DNA of 64,000 bases, taken from Croceicoccus gelatinilyticus (GTDB lineage: Bacteria > Pseudomonadota > Alphaproteobacteria > Sphingomonadales > Sphingomonadaceae). The position numbers and the translations under genes were made by a program. Where the stretch lies: contig NZ_JAHCBF010000007.1 of assembly GCF_018398395.1 (NCBI RefSeq), forward strand, positions 142,301-206,300, written 5' to 3'. Shown here piece after piece: positions 27,009 through 37,589 of this stretch (position 1 is the first letter of the stretch; each line of letters begins with the position of its first letter). The notes under the pieces are model-generated. The model was not told the DNA's origin. It did no database searches and saw only the letters and a program-made list of their open reading frames with translations.

Positions 27009-27296
27009 ATGGCCGACAGATACCTCGTTCCACGGCGGCTCGACGACCCGGAGGTCATCGGCTTCTGGACCATCGACGAGTTTGCGGGGCTGCTCGTCCC
27101 GTTCGCGTGGGGCATCCTTTCGCAGCACATCATCATCGGCACCGGCCTATCGGTCATGACCTGGTTCGCCCTTCGAAAGGCGAAGGCATCAGGCGCAGGG
27201 TCGAAACTGGTCCATGCTGCCTACTGGTATCTGCCGGGGAGCTTCCTCGGGCTGAAAGCCACGCCGCCCTCCCACTGCCGCCTGCTCGCAGGCTGA
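27009..27296 (+). CDS. traL: TraL pilus assembly protein
   Basis: 95-residue membrane protein of the F-type system with the TraL pattern: RRLDDPEVIGFWTIDEF near the start, two adjacent membrane stretches and LPGSFLGLKATPPSHCR near the end. TraL belongs to the pilus assembly core and corresponds in place to VirB3. It lies 26 bases after traA and 12 before traE. Confidence 0.9.
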   Translation: MADRYLVPRRLDDPEVIGFWTIDEFAGLLVPFAWGILSQHIIIGTGLSVMTWFALRKAKASGAGSKLVHAAYWYLPGSFLGLKATPPSHCRLLAG

Positions 27297-27308
27297 GGGA
27301 GGACCCAA

Positions 27309-27878
27309 GTGAAACACGAATTCGCCTATGAGGAAGCGCAGCGTCACCTCAAACAGCGCAACCGCTTCGCCGCGCTGTCAGCCGTGCTGGGCCTTACCAG
27401 CCTGCTGGCGGTCGGCGCGGCGGCGACGCGCGAGGAAAGCGTCATTTTGGTGCCTGTCACGACCGAGCGCCTGACGCTCGGGAGCGGCGGTACCGATGCG
27501 CACTACCTCGAACTCGTAACCCGCGACACCGCGCTCATGCTGCTCAATCGCGCACCCGAGAGCCTCGACTACTGGATGGAACAGGTCCTCAAGGTGGCAG
27601 ATCCGTCAGCGCACGGGAGCCTCAAGGCCGAGCTCGTCAAGATCGTCGACGAGCAGCGCGGTTCGGACATCAGCCAGGCCTTCGTCATCTCGCGGATGGA
27701 GGTCGACGCGCAGGCGCTCACCGCTGTCGTCACCGGCACGCTCAAGACCTTCGTCGGTGCGCAGGTGATCGCAAGCCAAGAGCGCAGCTTCGAATTCAGC
27801 TGGAACCGCCGCGGCCTCAGTCTCGGCCTCACCGGCTTCCGCCAGCTCCCAACCGAAAACGAGGAGGAGAACCCATGA
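27309..27878 (+). CDS. traE: TraE pilus assembly protein
   Basis: 189 residues, one membrane anchor near residues 20-40 and a periplasmic domain of the TraE/VirB8 type with LELVTRDTALMLLNRAPES. It starts with GTG at 27309 behind GGAGG. The VirB8-like protein connects pilin-handling proteins to the outer-membrane core. The end overlaps the traK start. Confidence 0.9.
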   Translation: MKHEFAYEEAQRHLKQRNRFAALSAVLGLTSLLAVGAAATREESVILVPVTTERLTLGSGGTDAHYLELVTRDTALMLLNRAPESLDYWMEQVLKVADPSAHGSLKAELVKIVDEQRGSDISQAFVISRMEVDAQALTAVVTGTLKTFVGAQVIASQERSFEFSWNRRGLSLGLTGFRQLPTENEEENP

Positions 27879-28630
27879 CACTCCTATCCCGCCCCTTCCC
27901 CGCCGCGCTGACCAGCGTTGCGCTGGCAATCGCCACGGCCGCCTACGCTTCACCGGCACATGCCGACCAGTTCGTCGAGGCCGCTGATGGCGCCGCGATC
28001 GACTGCGTGCTCGCGCGCGGCGCGCTGACCCGTATCGCCCTCATCGAGGACGGTTTCGCCAATGTCTCGAAGATGGCGAGCGGTTTTCCCTACAACGATT
28101 TCGAGGTGACCCACGAGCCGGTGCGCGGCGACATCTATGTCTCGGTGCCGCTGCAATATGCGAGCGCCAGGGTCAGCTTCTTCGCGACGAGCAGCGCGGG
28201 CTATGTCTACAAGTTCACCTGCCGCGTCGAAGGCGAGGAAGCGAGCCAGCTCTTCGTCACCAATCCCGCGCTCGCCAAATCCCAGGCGAGTGAATGGGAA
28301 GGCGCAGCAGTGACGCGCGACGAGGCCGCGATCCGGCTGATCGAAGCGATGGCCAGCGATGGGGTCCTGCCGGGCTTCCGCGCCCGTGCCGAACTTTCGC
28401 GACCACGCCACACCGACAGCCTCGAAGTGCAGCAGGTCGCGGAATACGAAGGCGCCGAACTGATCGGCCAAGCCTTTACTCTACGCAATCTTGGCTCGGC
28501 GCCCGTCGACCTTGCCGGTGAGCGCGAGGCGCCGGCCGGGGCGCTGGCCTTTGCCTATGGCCGCGACAGCCTTCAGCCTGGCGAGAGCACTCAGGCCTTC
28601 CTTGTCTTTACCAAGGGAGGGCTCGAGTAA
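27875..28630 (+). CDS. traK: TraK outer-membrane core protein
   Basis: 251 residues with a signal peptide (VALAIATAAYASPAHA) and a secretin-like periplasmic domain as in TraK, the VirB9 counterpart. The TraK-type C-terminal part (EYEGAELIGQAFTLRNLGS) is visible. With TraV and TraB it forms the transfer channel core complex. It begins inside the end of traE and ends in TAATG shared with traB. Confidence 0.88.
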   Translation: MTLLSRPFPAALTSVALAIATAAYASPAHADQFVEAADGAAIDCVLARGALTRIALIEDGFANVSKMASGFPYNDFEVTHEPVRGDIYVSVPLQYASARVSFFATSSAGYVYKFTCRVEGEEASQLFVTNPALAKSQASEWEGAAVTRDEAAIRLIEAMASDGVLPGFRARAELSRPRHTDSLEVQQVAEYEGAELIGQAFTLRNLGSAPVDLAGEREAPAGALAFAYGRDSLQPGESTQAFLVFTKGGLE

Positions 28631-29913
28631 TGGCCGATCCCGACACACGCGATACGCCCGCGCCAGCGCCAAAGGACGAGACGCGCGGCGAAGCCCGGCG
28701 CAACCTCAACCGCACGGTCGCGCAGCGCCAGAAGCTGCTGCTTGCCGGGATCGGCGGCGTGGCGCTCATCGCCGGTTCGATGTTCATCTTCGGCGGCGAG
28801 GATGAAGCCGGCGCCGACGGCGTGGGCGCGACCACGATCGAGACCGGCGCGCTGGTCAATCGCAATCTCTCGCAGCGCGAATTCGTCGCCACTTACGGCA
28901 ACCGCCTCGATGCGCAGGGCCGCGCGATCAAAGACCTGCAGGAAAGCCAGCTTCCCAAGGCCTCGATCGAGCAGGAGCTCGAAACGCTGCGGGGCGAGAA
29001 CGCGCGGATGCTGAGCGACGGGCAAGCTGCGATCGATGCGATCTCGGCGGAGAACGCCGCCTTGCGCTCGGAACTCGAAACCGTCCGCGCCAATCCCCCG
29101 GTCACGCCAGTTGACGCAGGAGAACCGCGGACTCCGGGTTTCGCTCCCGGACCGCTCGAGCCACCCAGCGAACCCAAGGCGAGCCTGCTGAGCTTCTCAT
29201 CCGAAAAGCCGGGCGCAGCCAAAGCGAAGGCAACCGAAAGCACGCCGCCGCTGCTGCTCGAGGCAAGCCGCGATTATCTCCCGCCCAACAGCTATGCACC
29301 TGCCACCGTGATCGTCGGGGTCGACGCCTCGACGGGCGTGACCAGTCAGAGCGATCCGCTGCCCGTGGTGCTGCGCATCACCGGGCCGGCGCGCTCGGTG
29401 CTGCAAGGCGACAAGCTGCTCACCACCGATCTCACCGGCTGCCTCGTCAACGGCGCGGCACGCGGCGATCTCTCGGCCGAGAAGGTTTACGTCAAGCTCG
29501 TGCGCATGACCTGCGCGCAACCGGGCGGACGCTTCGCGGTGAGCGAGGTCAAGGGGTTCATCGCCTTTGCCGGCAAGTCGGGCGTGCGCGGCAATGTCGT
29601 CAGCCGCGAAGGCAGCCTTGTCAGCCAGGCGCTGCTTGCCGGGATCGTCGGCGGGTTCGGGCGCGGCTTCTCGGCCAATGCCAACGGCATCTTTGCGCAG
29701 CCTGTCGGCAGCGACGGCAGGCGCGAGGCGCTTTCGCCGACCGACATCCTCGCAGGCGGCCTCGGCCAGGGCGCGGGCGAAGCCGCCGACACTACAGCCA
29801 AATACCTCATCGAACGCGCAGAACAGTACCAACCCGTCGTCGAGATGCCGACCGGCATCGCAGTCGAGATCGTCTTTCTCGACGGCGTCCATGTCAGGAG
29901 CACACCGCAATGA
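28630..29913 (+). CDS. traB: TraB channel scaffold protein
   Basis: 427 residues, the VirB10-type protein that spans both membranes. The cytoplasmic start is polar, with one membrane segment (KLLLAGIGGVALIAGSMFIF), a coiled-coil region (about 85-150), a Pro-rich linker and the conserved beta domain (NSYAPATVIVGVDAST, GDKLLTTDLTGC, then GFGRGFS). The length is near that of F TraB. It shares one base with the traK stop and overlaps the next gene. Confidence 0.93.
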   Translation: MADPDTRDTPAPAPKDETRGEARRNLNRTVAQRQKLLLAGIGGVALIAGSMFIFGGEDEAGADGVGATTIETGALVNRNLSQREFVATYGNRLDAQGRAIKDLQESQLPKASIEQELETLRGENARMLSDGQAAIDAISAENAALRSELETVRANPPVTPVDAGEPRTPGFAPGPLEPPSEPKASLLSFSSEKPGAAKAKATESTPPLLLEASRDYLPPNSYAPATVIVGVDASTGVTSQSDPLPVVLRITGPARSVLQGDKLLTTDLTGCLVNGAARGDLSAEKVYVKLVRMTCAQPGGRFAVSEVKGFIAFAGKSGVRGNVVSREGSLVSQALLAGIVGGFGRGFSANANGIFAQPVGSDGRREALSPTDILAGGLGQGAGEAADTTAKYLIERAEQYQPVVEMPTGIAVEIVFLDGVHVRSTPQ

Positions 29914-30788
29914 ACTATTCGAACCAGCGGCCCGGCCTCAAGGCGCGCGCCGCGCACATATCGCTCGCTGCCGCCAGCGCAGCAGCCCTCCTCACAAGCG
30001 GCGTCGCGATCGTAACCGCCATGCCCGCGCAGGCCGCGATCACGCGAGATGTGGTTGAAGCGCTCAAGCTTCGTCTGCCCAGAACGCCGATCGACGCGCT
30101 CGATTGCACGACATTCGCGCCATGGTGCGAGGTCGTCTCGGGAGAGACGCTATTCTACATCGACGAAGCGGCACGCTACCTCTTCGTCGGGCGGCTCTAC
30201 GACATGGAGGAGCGGCGCGACGTGACTGCCGCGCGCCTGCTCGAACTCAACCCCGACCTGCTCGCCGCCGGCGCAGCCCGCCACGCCGGCGAGGACACTG
30301 GAGGGCGCCATGACGTTGCCGAAACCCGCGACAGGCAGGTCGCGACGCATGTCGATCTTAAAGCCCTTCCCAAGGAAGGCGCGATCCTGTGGGGCAATAC
30401 CAAGGGGCTGAAGCTGGTTGTCTTCTCGGATTTCCAGTGCGGCTACTGCAAGCGGCTCACCGGCGAACTCGAAAAGGCAGGCGTTCTTGTCGAGGAACGG
30501 CCGATCTCGATCTTCGGCGCGTCGAGCCGCCGCTTGTCCGAGGCGGTGCTGTGCGCCGCCGACCCGGTCGAGGCGCTCCATGCCGCATACACCGGCAAGC
30601 ACCTCGAACCGCGCGCAACCTGCAAAAAGTCAGCTGCGCTCGATGCCAACGAAGCCTTTGCACAGGCCAACGGCTTTGCCGGAACCCCGGTAATCGTCCG
30701 GGCGCGCGACGGTGCGGTGCTGCACGGCTACCGTGATGCAAAGACACTGCGCGCCTTTGCCAATGCCAAGACCGGATCGAAGCAATGA
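29910..30788 (+). CDS. DsbC-like thiol-disulfide protein of the tra operon
   Basis: 292 residues with signal peptide, an N-terminal domain including Cys pair CTTFAPWC, and a C-terminal thioredoxin fold with active site CGYC in VFSDFQCGYCKRL and a cis-Pro in GFAGTPVIV. It resembles DsbC/DsbG or TrbB-type isomerases found in F-like systems. The likely clients are the Cys-rich TraN, TraU and TraH encoded downstream. Junctions overlap on both sides. Confidence 0.88.
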   Translation: MNYSNQRPGLKARAAHISLAAASAAALLTSGVAIVTAMPAQAAITRDVVEALKLRLPRTPIDALDCTTFAPWCEVVSGETLFYIDEAARYLFVGRLYDMEERRDVTAARLLELNPDLLAAGAARHAGEDTGGRHDVAETRDRQVATHVDLKALPKEGAILWGNTKGLKLVVFSDFQCGYCKRLTGELEKAGVLVEERPISIFGASSRRLSEAVLCAADPVEALHAAYTGKHLEPRATCKKSAALDANEAFAQANGFAGTPVIVRARDGAVLHGYRDAKTLRAFANAKTGSKQ

Positions 30789-31369
30789 GCGGCGGTGCGA
30801 CCCGTGTCGGAGCGACGGCAATTCTCGCGTTGATGATCGCCGGCTGTGCGACGCTTGGCGGCAACGTCAAGGGCGACTTTTCCTGCCGGGCACCGGAGGG
30901 AAGCTGCGCGCCGACCTCGATGATCGACGATGCCGCGACCCGCGTTTCACAGGCAGAACGGTCCGGTCATGCCTCTGCGGGAGCGCACAGGGCCGGTGAT
31001 CGCGGATTGCGGATCGTTGTTGCGGGCTACCGCGACGGGGCGGGCCGCATCCACGAGGCCCGGGTTGTTCATGTCGTGCTGCCCGATCGCGCTGCCGAGC
31101 GCTGGCGCGCGCCGCGTTCGACCGGCGACGTGCTTCGCGCACTGGCGCGTCCGGCTGAAGCAGAAGTCGCCCCGCCCGCCGCCGCAGAAGCAATTCCTTT
31201 CCAGCATCCCAATCCCTCCCCCCAGCAGCCTCCCGATGTCCTGGTCATCCCCTCGCAGGATCTGACGGAGCTGCCCGGCGCCAAAGCGCCGGACCCCGGG
31301 GCACCTGGTCGTCCCCCCTCCCCCGGCCAGGTGCCCCACCCCGTTCTGCCCGAAGGAGAGCCCAAGTGA
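30785..31369 (+). CDS. traV: TraV outer-membrane lipoprotein
   Basis: 194 residues with a lipobox (LMIAGC, lipidated Cys about 21) and the TraV signature of two closely spaced cysteines (FSCRAPEGSCAPTS). The rest is Pro-rich. TraV is the VirB7-type lipoprotein that anchors the TraK/TraB core. The operon context traB-dsbC-traV-traC supports the call. Confidence 0.88.
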   Translation: MSGGATRVGATAILALMIAGCATLGGNVKGDFSCRAPEGSCAPTSMIDDAATRVSQAERSGHASAGAHRAGDRGLRIVVAGYRDGAGRIHEARVVHVVLPDRAAERWRAPRSTGDVLRALARPAEAEVAPPAAAEAIPFQHPNPSPQQPPDVLVIPSQDLTELPGAKAPDPGAPGRPPSPGQVPHPVLPEGEPK

Positions 31370-33915
31370 ACCTCTCGCTATCCTCTGCGCGCGACGCGCT
31401 CCTTGCTGGCCTGTTCGGCGATGCGAAAAGGGGCGACCATGCGCAGCCGCGTTTCGCGCTCGACATGCTGTCGGACTGGCTTCCGTACCGAGTCTATGAC
31501 GAGGGCCCGGGGCTCTACCGCAACGCGCACTCGAAGGGCTTCATTCTCGAAGTCACCCCGCTCATCGGCGCCGACGAGCGGACAGGTGAGATCCTCGGCC
31601 AGTTCTTTTCCGAGAGCCTGCCGCAAGGCGCGTGCCTCCAAGTGCTGAACTTCGCGTCCCCGCGCATCGGCGCCATCGTCGGCCCGTGGTTCGCACCGCG
31701 CTACGAGCAGGGCGGGATCTACGAAGCGATTGCGAAAGCCCGCACCAACCGGCTCTACGATCTCGTCTGGAAGTCGGGCTCGGCACACGCGCCGTTCCAT
31801 GCGCGCCATGTGCGTCTGGTGCTCTCGCTCGGCGTTCCGGTGCCCGGAAGCGTCACCGATGCAGAACTCACCGAATGCCGCGACGGGATGTCGGGGATGC
31901 TGAACTCGCTCGGCCTTGCATCGAACAGGCTCGAGCCCGCAGGCCTCCTCGCATTGGTCGACGAGCTCACCTCGCCGACCACCGCGCGCGAACCCGATCT
32001 CACGCACTGGAACCGCGAGGACACGCTCGACGCGCAAGCGATCCGCCGCGACATCGAACTCGAAGTCGAGGACGACCGGCTGATCTTGCGCACCGAGCGC
32101 TTCCGCGAGACCGGGCGCTCGCGAGATGGCGTGCCGCAGGTAGGTGAATGCTATCCCGACCGCTTCGATGTGCGCCATTACGGCGTGCGCTCTACCCCTG
32201 AGCGCTGGGCACCGTGGGAATGCGCGCGGCTCATCGGCGACATGTTCACCGACAAACTGCGCTTTCCCTGCCCGGCTGCGACCATGCTGTGCCTGCATTA
32301 TCCCGACCAGGAAGCCGCCTCGGCGCGCGCAGGCTACAAGTTCATGCGCACCACCAGCCTGTCGGAAACGAAGAGCGCACGTTTCCTGCCCAAACTGTCC
32401 GAGCAGTCGGCAGAATGGAAACACGTCCAGGCCGAGCTCCAGGCGGGCAAGAAGCTGGTCAAGCTGTTCTATGGTCTCACCACGATCTCGCCGCTTGGCG
32501 AAGGCGATGCGCATGAGCGCACGGTCAAGGCGATCTACAAGGCGGCCGGATGGGACCTTGCCGACGAGCGCTTCCTCCAGCTCCAGGGCCTCGTCGCGGC
32601 GTTCCCGTTGAGCCTCGCCGATGGTCTGGTCCACGACCTTGCGCGGCTCAAACGCTTTCGGACCATGCTCTCGACCACCGCGGCCCATATCGCCCCGCTG
32701 CAGGGCGAGTATCTCGGCGGCACTATCCCGCACCTGCTGCTTCTCGGCCGGCGCGGCCAGCCCTTCTTCTGGTCACCCTTCGAGAACGCGGCGGGCAACC
32801 ACAACATCGCGATCTGCGGGAAGTCGGGCTCGGGCAAGTCGGTGCTGCTGCAGGAGCTGTGCGCCGCGCTGCGCGGCGCGGGCGCCAAGGTCGTGGTGAT
32901 CGATGACGGACGCAGTTTCGAGCATTCGGTAAAGCTGCAGGGCGGGCGCTTCGTCGAGTTCACCCTCGCCTCGGGCTTCTCCTTGAATCCCTTCTCGATG
33001 GTCGACGATGCCCGCGCGCATGAGGACGAGGACTACCGGCTCGACTGCTTTGCGATGATCAAGGCGATCGTCAGCCAGATGGCGCGGCCAAGCGCCGCGC
33101 CCTCGGACACCGAGCGCGGCCTCATCGACCGCGCGGTGACGCAGGTCTGGGAAGCGCTCGGCAGCGGCGGCGCGATCGACGATGTCGCGCATGCCCTCCA
33201 TCAAAGCGAAAACGAGGCGGGCAGGGATTTGGCGACCGCGATCGCGCCTTTCTGCCGCGGCGGCAGCTATGCCGGGTTTTTCTCCGGCAAGGCGAGTTTC
33301 GCGCTCGAAGACGATTTCACCGTCTTTGAGATGAGCGACCTTGCGTCCCGCGAGGAACTGCGAAGCGTTGTCCTCTCGGCGATCATGTTCATGACCGGCC
33401 AGGCGATGACGCGCAGCTCGCGGTCCACCAAAAAGCTGCTTTTGATCGATGAAGCCTGGGCCATGCTCAAGGGTGGTTCGATGGGCGAGTTCGTCGAGAC
33501 CTATGCTCGCACCGCGCGCAAGTACGGGGGTGCGCTCGCCACTGCCACCCAGTCCTTGAACGATTACTACAAATCCGACGGCGCGCGGGCCGCGCTCGAA
33601 AACAGCGACTGGATGCTGGTGCTCCAGCAGAAGCCCGAGACCATTGCCGATTTCCGCAAGGAGGCCCGGCTCGACATGGACGACCGGACCGAGACGCTGA
33701 TCCGCAGCCTCAAGCGCTCGGGCACCGAGTACAGCGAGATCTACCTCAAAGGTCCCGAGATGGAAGCCGTTGGACGCCTGGTGCTCGACCCACTCTCGGC
33801 AACCATCTTCTCCTCCGATCCTGACACCTATGCCGCGATCCACCGCCATGTCGAAAACGGCATGCCGCTGGAGCGCGCAGTCGCGCTGGTCGCGGGCGTG
33901 GAAGGAGGCATGTGA
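31366..33915 (+). CDS. traC: TraC ATPase of the F-type transfer system
   Basis: 849-residue VirB4-family ATPase with Walker A GKSGSGKSVLL at about 485 and Walker B KKLLLIDEAWAM near 690, then the conserved TATQSLNDYY helix region. It drives pilus extension from the cytoplasmic face of the membrane. It starts with a GTG overlapping the traV stop. The length agrees with F TraC. Confidence 0.95.
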   Translation: MNLSLSSARDALLAGLFGDAKRGDHAQPRFALDMLSDWLPYRVYDEGPGLYRNAHSKGFILEVTPLIGADERTGEILGQFFSESLPQGACLQVLNFASPRIGAIVGPWFAPRYEQGGIYEAIAKARTNRLYDLVWKSGSAHAPFHARHVRLVLSLGVPVPGSVTDAELTECRDGMSGMLNSLGLASNRLEPAGLLALVDELTSPTTAREPDLTHWNREDTLDAQAIRRDIELEVEDDRLILRTERFRETGRSRDGVPQVGECYPDRFDVRHYGVRSTPERWAPWECARLIGDMFTDKLRFPCPAATMLCLHYPDQEAASARAGYKFMRTTSLSETKSARFLPKLSEQSAEWKHVQAELQAGKKLVKLFYGLTTISPLGEGDAHERTVKAIYKAAGWDLADERFLQLQGLVAAFPLSLADGLVHDLARLKRFRTMLSTTAAHIAPLQGEYLGGTIPHLLLLGRRGQPFFWSPFENAAGNHNIAICGKSGSGKSVLLQELCAALRGAGAKVVVIDDGRSFEHSVKLQGGRFVEFTLASGFSLNPFSMVDDARAHEDEDYRLDCFAMIKAIVSQMARPSAAPSDTERGLIDRAVTQVWEALGSGGAIDDVAHALHQSENEAGRDLATAIAPFCRGGSYAGFFSGKASFALEDDFTVFEMSDLASREELRSVVLSAIMFMTGQAMTRSSRSTKKLLLIDEAWAMLKGGSMGEFVETYARTARKYGGALATATQSLNDYYKSDGARAALENSDWMLVLQQKPETIADFRKEARLDMDDRTETLIRSLKRSGTEYSEIYLKGPEMEAVGRLVLDPLSATIFSSDPDTYAAIHRHVENGMPLERAVALVAGVEGGM

Positions 33916-34319
33916 TGGTGCTCGAGACCACCACGCTCGTAGATCGCGTGCCGCTTCCGTCAGTCAGACAAGCCCGCGACAAGCACCGTGTGATCGACTG
34001 GCTGGCGCTGTTCCAGGGCACCTGCCTGGTGCTGATCGAAACGGCAAGCTTCGCGGCGAGCACGCTGCTGCTGGTCCTCGGCCTGCCGCTGTTCGTGTTC
34101 CTGGCTGTAGCAGGCTGGGATCTCACGGCGCTGTTCGCGCAGCTCGGCAATCTTGCCGACCATTACCGCACCGCTGAACCGGTCGCGCGCCGCTTCTTTG
34201 CCCAAGACCTCCAGATCGCATTCCTCATCGCAGCCGGCGGCCTCGCCCTGCTGCGATTGCCGGCTTTCCTGCGCCGCCTCGATCGCCGCCTCGCCGAAGG
34301 ATCTCCCCGCCATGGATAG
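33915..34319 (+). CDS. small membrane protein between traC and trbI, unknown
   Basis: 134 residues from the ATG at 33915, which shares a base with the traC stop and has GGAGG six bases upstream; a GTG at 33912 is an alternative. It has two clear membrane stretches (FAASTLLLVLGLPLFVFLAV and IAFLIAAGGLALLRLP) and basic ends. It does not resemble a named F gene at this position. Overlap with both neighbours suggests it is a true part of the transfer operon. Confidence 0.65.
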   Translation: MVLETTTLVDRVPLPSVRQARDKHRVIDWLALFQGTCLVLIETASFAASTLLLVLGLPLFVFLAVAGWDLTALFAQLGNLADHYRTAEPVARRFFAQDLQIAFLIAAGGLALLRLPAFLRRLDRRLAEGSPRHG

Positions 34320-34692
34320 ACTGAACCTCCCGCTTAGCCAGCTGGGCCCGAAACTCCTCGCTCTAGCCTTGCTCGTTGCCGCGCTCCTGTGGGGTGCGTG
34401 GATCACGCAGCAGGTCACCAGCTCCCCGGAGCAGCGGATCGTCACGGTCCGGCTCGCCGAGACCATCGGGACATTCGTCGAGGAAGCCGCGCGCGCCGAT
34501 GCCGATCCGGCGGTCGTTCAGGCGGCGAGCCTTGCATACCTCAAAGCCGCCGAAAGCGCCGTCGCCGACATGGGCCATGACGGCCGCGTGGTGCTGGTTG
34601 CCGAGGCCGTGCTCGCGGGCGCTGCCGAAGACGCAACCTCCGAACTCGAGCAGCGCATTGCGGACAAGCTCGCCGGGGAGAAGCAGCCATGA
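34312..34692 (+). CDS. trbI: TrbI, F-type transfer protein
   Basis: 126 residues with a single N-terminal membrane segment (LLALALLVAALLWGAWI) and a helical periplasmic domain containing IVTVRLAETIGTFVEEAA, the TrbI pattern. TrbI influences pilus retraction in F. The ATG at 34312 overlaps the preceding gene; the ORF extension to 34153 is out-of-frame noise over that gene. The end overlaps the peptidase gene. Confidence 0.82.
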   Translation: MDRLNLPLSQLGPKLLALALLVAALLWGAWITQQVTSSPEQRIVTVRLAETIGTFVEEAARADADPAVVQAASLAYLKAAESAVADMGHDGRVVLVAEAVLAGAAEDATSELEQRIADKLAGEKQP

Positions 34693-35195
34693 GCCTGACC
34701 CGCTCGATCCGCCGTCCGCTGCTGCTCTCGGGGCTGGTCCTGCTGCCGCTTGCCTGGGCGCCGCTCGATGCCTTCAGCAAGGACCACGCGTTCCTCATCA
34801 ATGCGAGCCCGAGCCTGTCCAACTGGGCGTTCTGGCTCGACAAGCACGCGCCGATCGAACGCGGCAGCCTGATCTTCTTTGAGCCGCCGCAAAGCGAGCT
34901 GGTCGAAAGGCATTTCGGAAAAGGACCGCAGATGTTCGGCAAGCGCGTGCTTGGCATGCCGGGCGATGTCGTGCGCCACGAGGGCGATGCGGTCTTCATC
35001 AACGGGAAGCAGGTCGCGAGCCTGCTCGAGGTCACCCGTCTCGGTGTCCCGCTCACGCGGGGGCCTAAAGGCGTCATCCCCGAGGGCTGCTACTACACCG
35101 GCACCAGCCATCCCCGCGGGCTCGACAGCCGCTATGGCGCAATCGGCTTCGTGTGCCGCGGACAAATCCTTGGCAGCGGGAGGGCGATCCTGTGA
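34689..35195 (+). CDS. S26-family signal peptidase, conjugative TraF type
   Basis: 168 residues with one N-terminal membrane segment, a likely catalytic serine in NASPSLSNW (about residue 40), catalytic Lys in MFGKRVLGMPGD, and GTSHPRGLDSRYGAIG, all typical of the S26C (RP4 TraF-like) peptidases. Such enzymes mature pilin or other transfer proteins. Placement before traW is usual for these F-like operons. Confidence 0.9.
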   Translation: MSLTRSIRRPLLLSGLVLLPLAWAPLDAFSKDHAFLINASPSLSNWAFWLDKHAPIERGSLIFFEPPQSELVERHFGKGPQMFGKRVLGMPGDVVRHEGDAVFINGKQVASLLEVTRLGVPLTRGPKGVIPEGCYYTGTSHPRGLDSRYGAIGFVCRGQILGSGRAIL

Positions 35196-35823
35196 TGCGC
35201 TCCCTCTTTCCGCTTGGCGCGCTTCTCCTCGCTGCGCTCCCGGCCAGCCTGCAGGCGCGAGACTATGGCCAGCGCGGCGCGGTCTTCCCCGTGATCGAGC
35301 GCGATCTGCTCGAACAGATCCATGCTCGCCTCGCGCAGATGGAAAAGTCGGGCGAGACCGCGCGGCTCAACGAGGAACTCAAGCGTCGTACGATCGCCCG
35401 CGTCAACCGGCCTGATCCGGTTGCCGGCGTGATCCGCGCAAGCGCAAGCCGCCAATGGGCCTTCGATCCGACAATTACGCTTGCTGCCGATATCCGGGGC
35501 GCAAAAGGCGAGCTGATCCATGCCGCCGGAACCCGGGTCAATCCGCTCGACAGCGTCAAGCTGCGCGGCGACCTCCTGTTTCTCGACGGCGACGATCCGG
35601 CGCAGGTCGCCTGGTCGCTGAGGCAAGAAGTCAATGCCAAGCTGATCCTCGTCAAGGGTGCGCCGCTCGAGCTGATGAAGGCCCGCCAGCGAAGGTTCTA
35701 TTTCGACCAGGGCGGCAAGCTCACCGACAAATTCGGAATTCGGGCGACGCCTGCGCGCGTGCGCCAGAACGGCCGGATGCTCGAAGTGAGCGAGATCGCG
35801 CTGCCGCCCCGGAAGGCACAGCC

Positions 35824-35827
<4 letters not shown>
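35195..35827 (+). CDS. traW: TraW pilus assembly protein
   Basis: 210 residues with signal peptide (LGALLLAALPASLQA), RDYGQRGAVFPVIERDLLEQ as in TraW, and a C-terminal thioredoxin-like part ending FGIRATPARVRQNGRML. TraW acts in the periplasm with TraU and TrbC on pilus assembly. The ATG at 35195 shares a base with the preceding stop. Confidence 0.92.
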
Positions 35828-37585
<1,758 letters not shown>

Positions 37586-37589
<4 letters not shown>

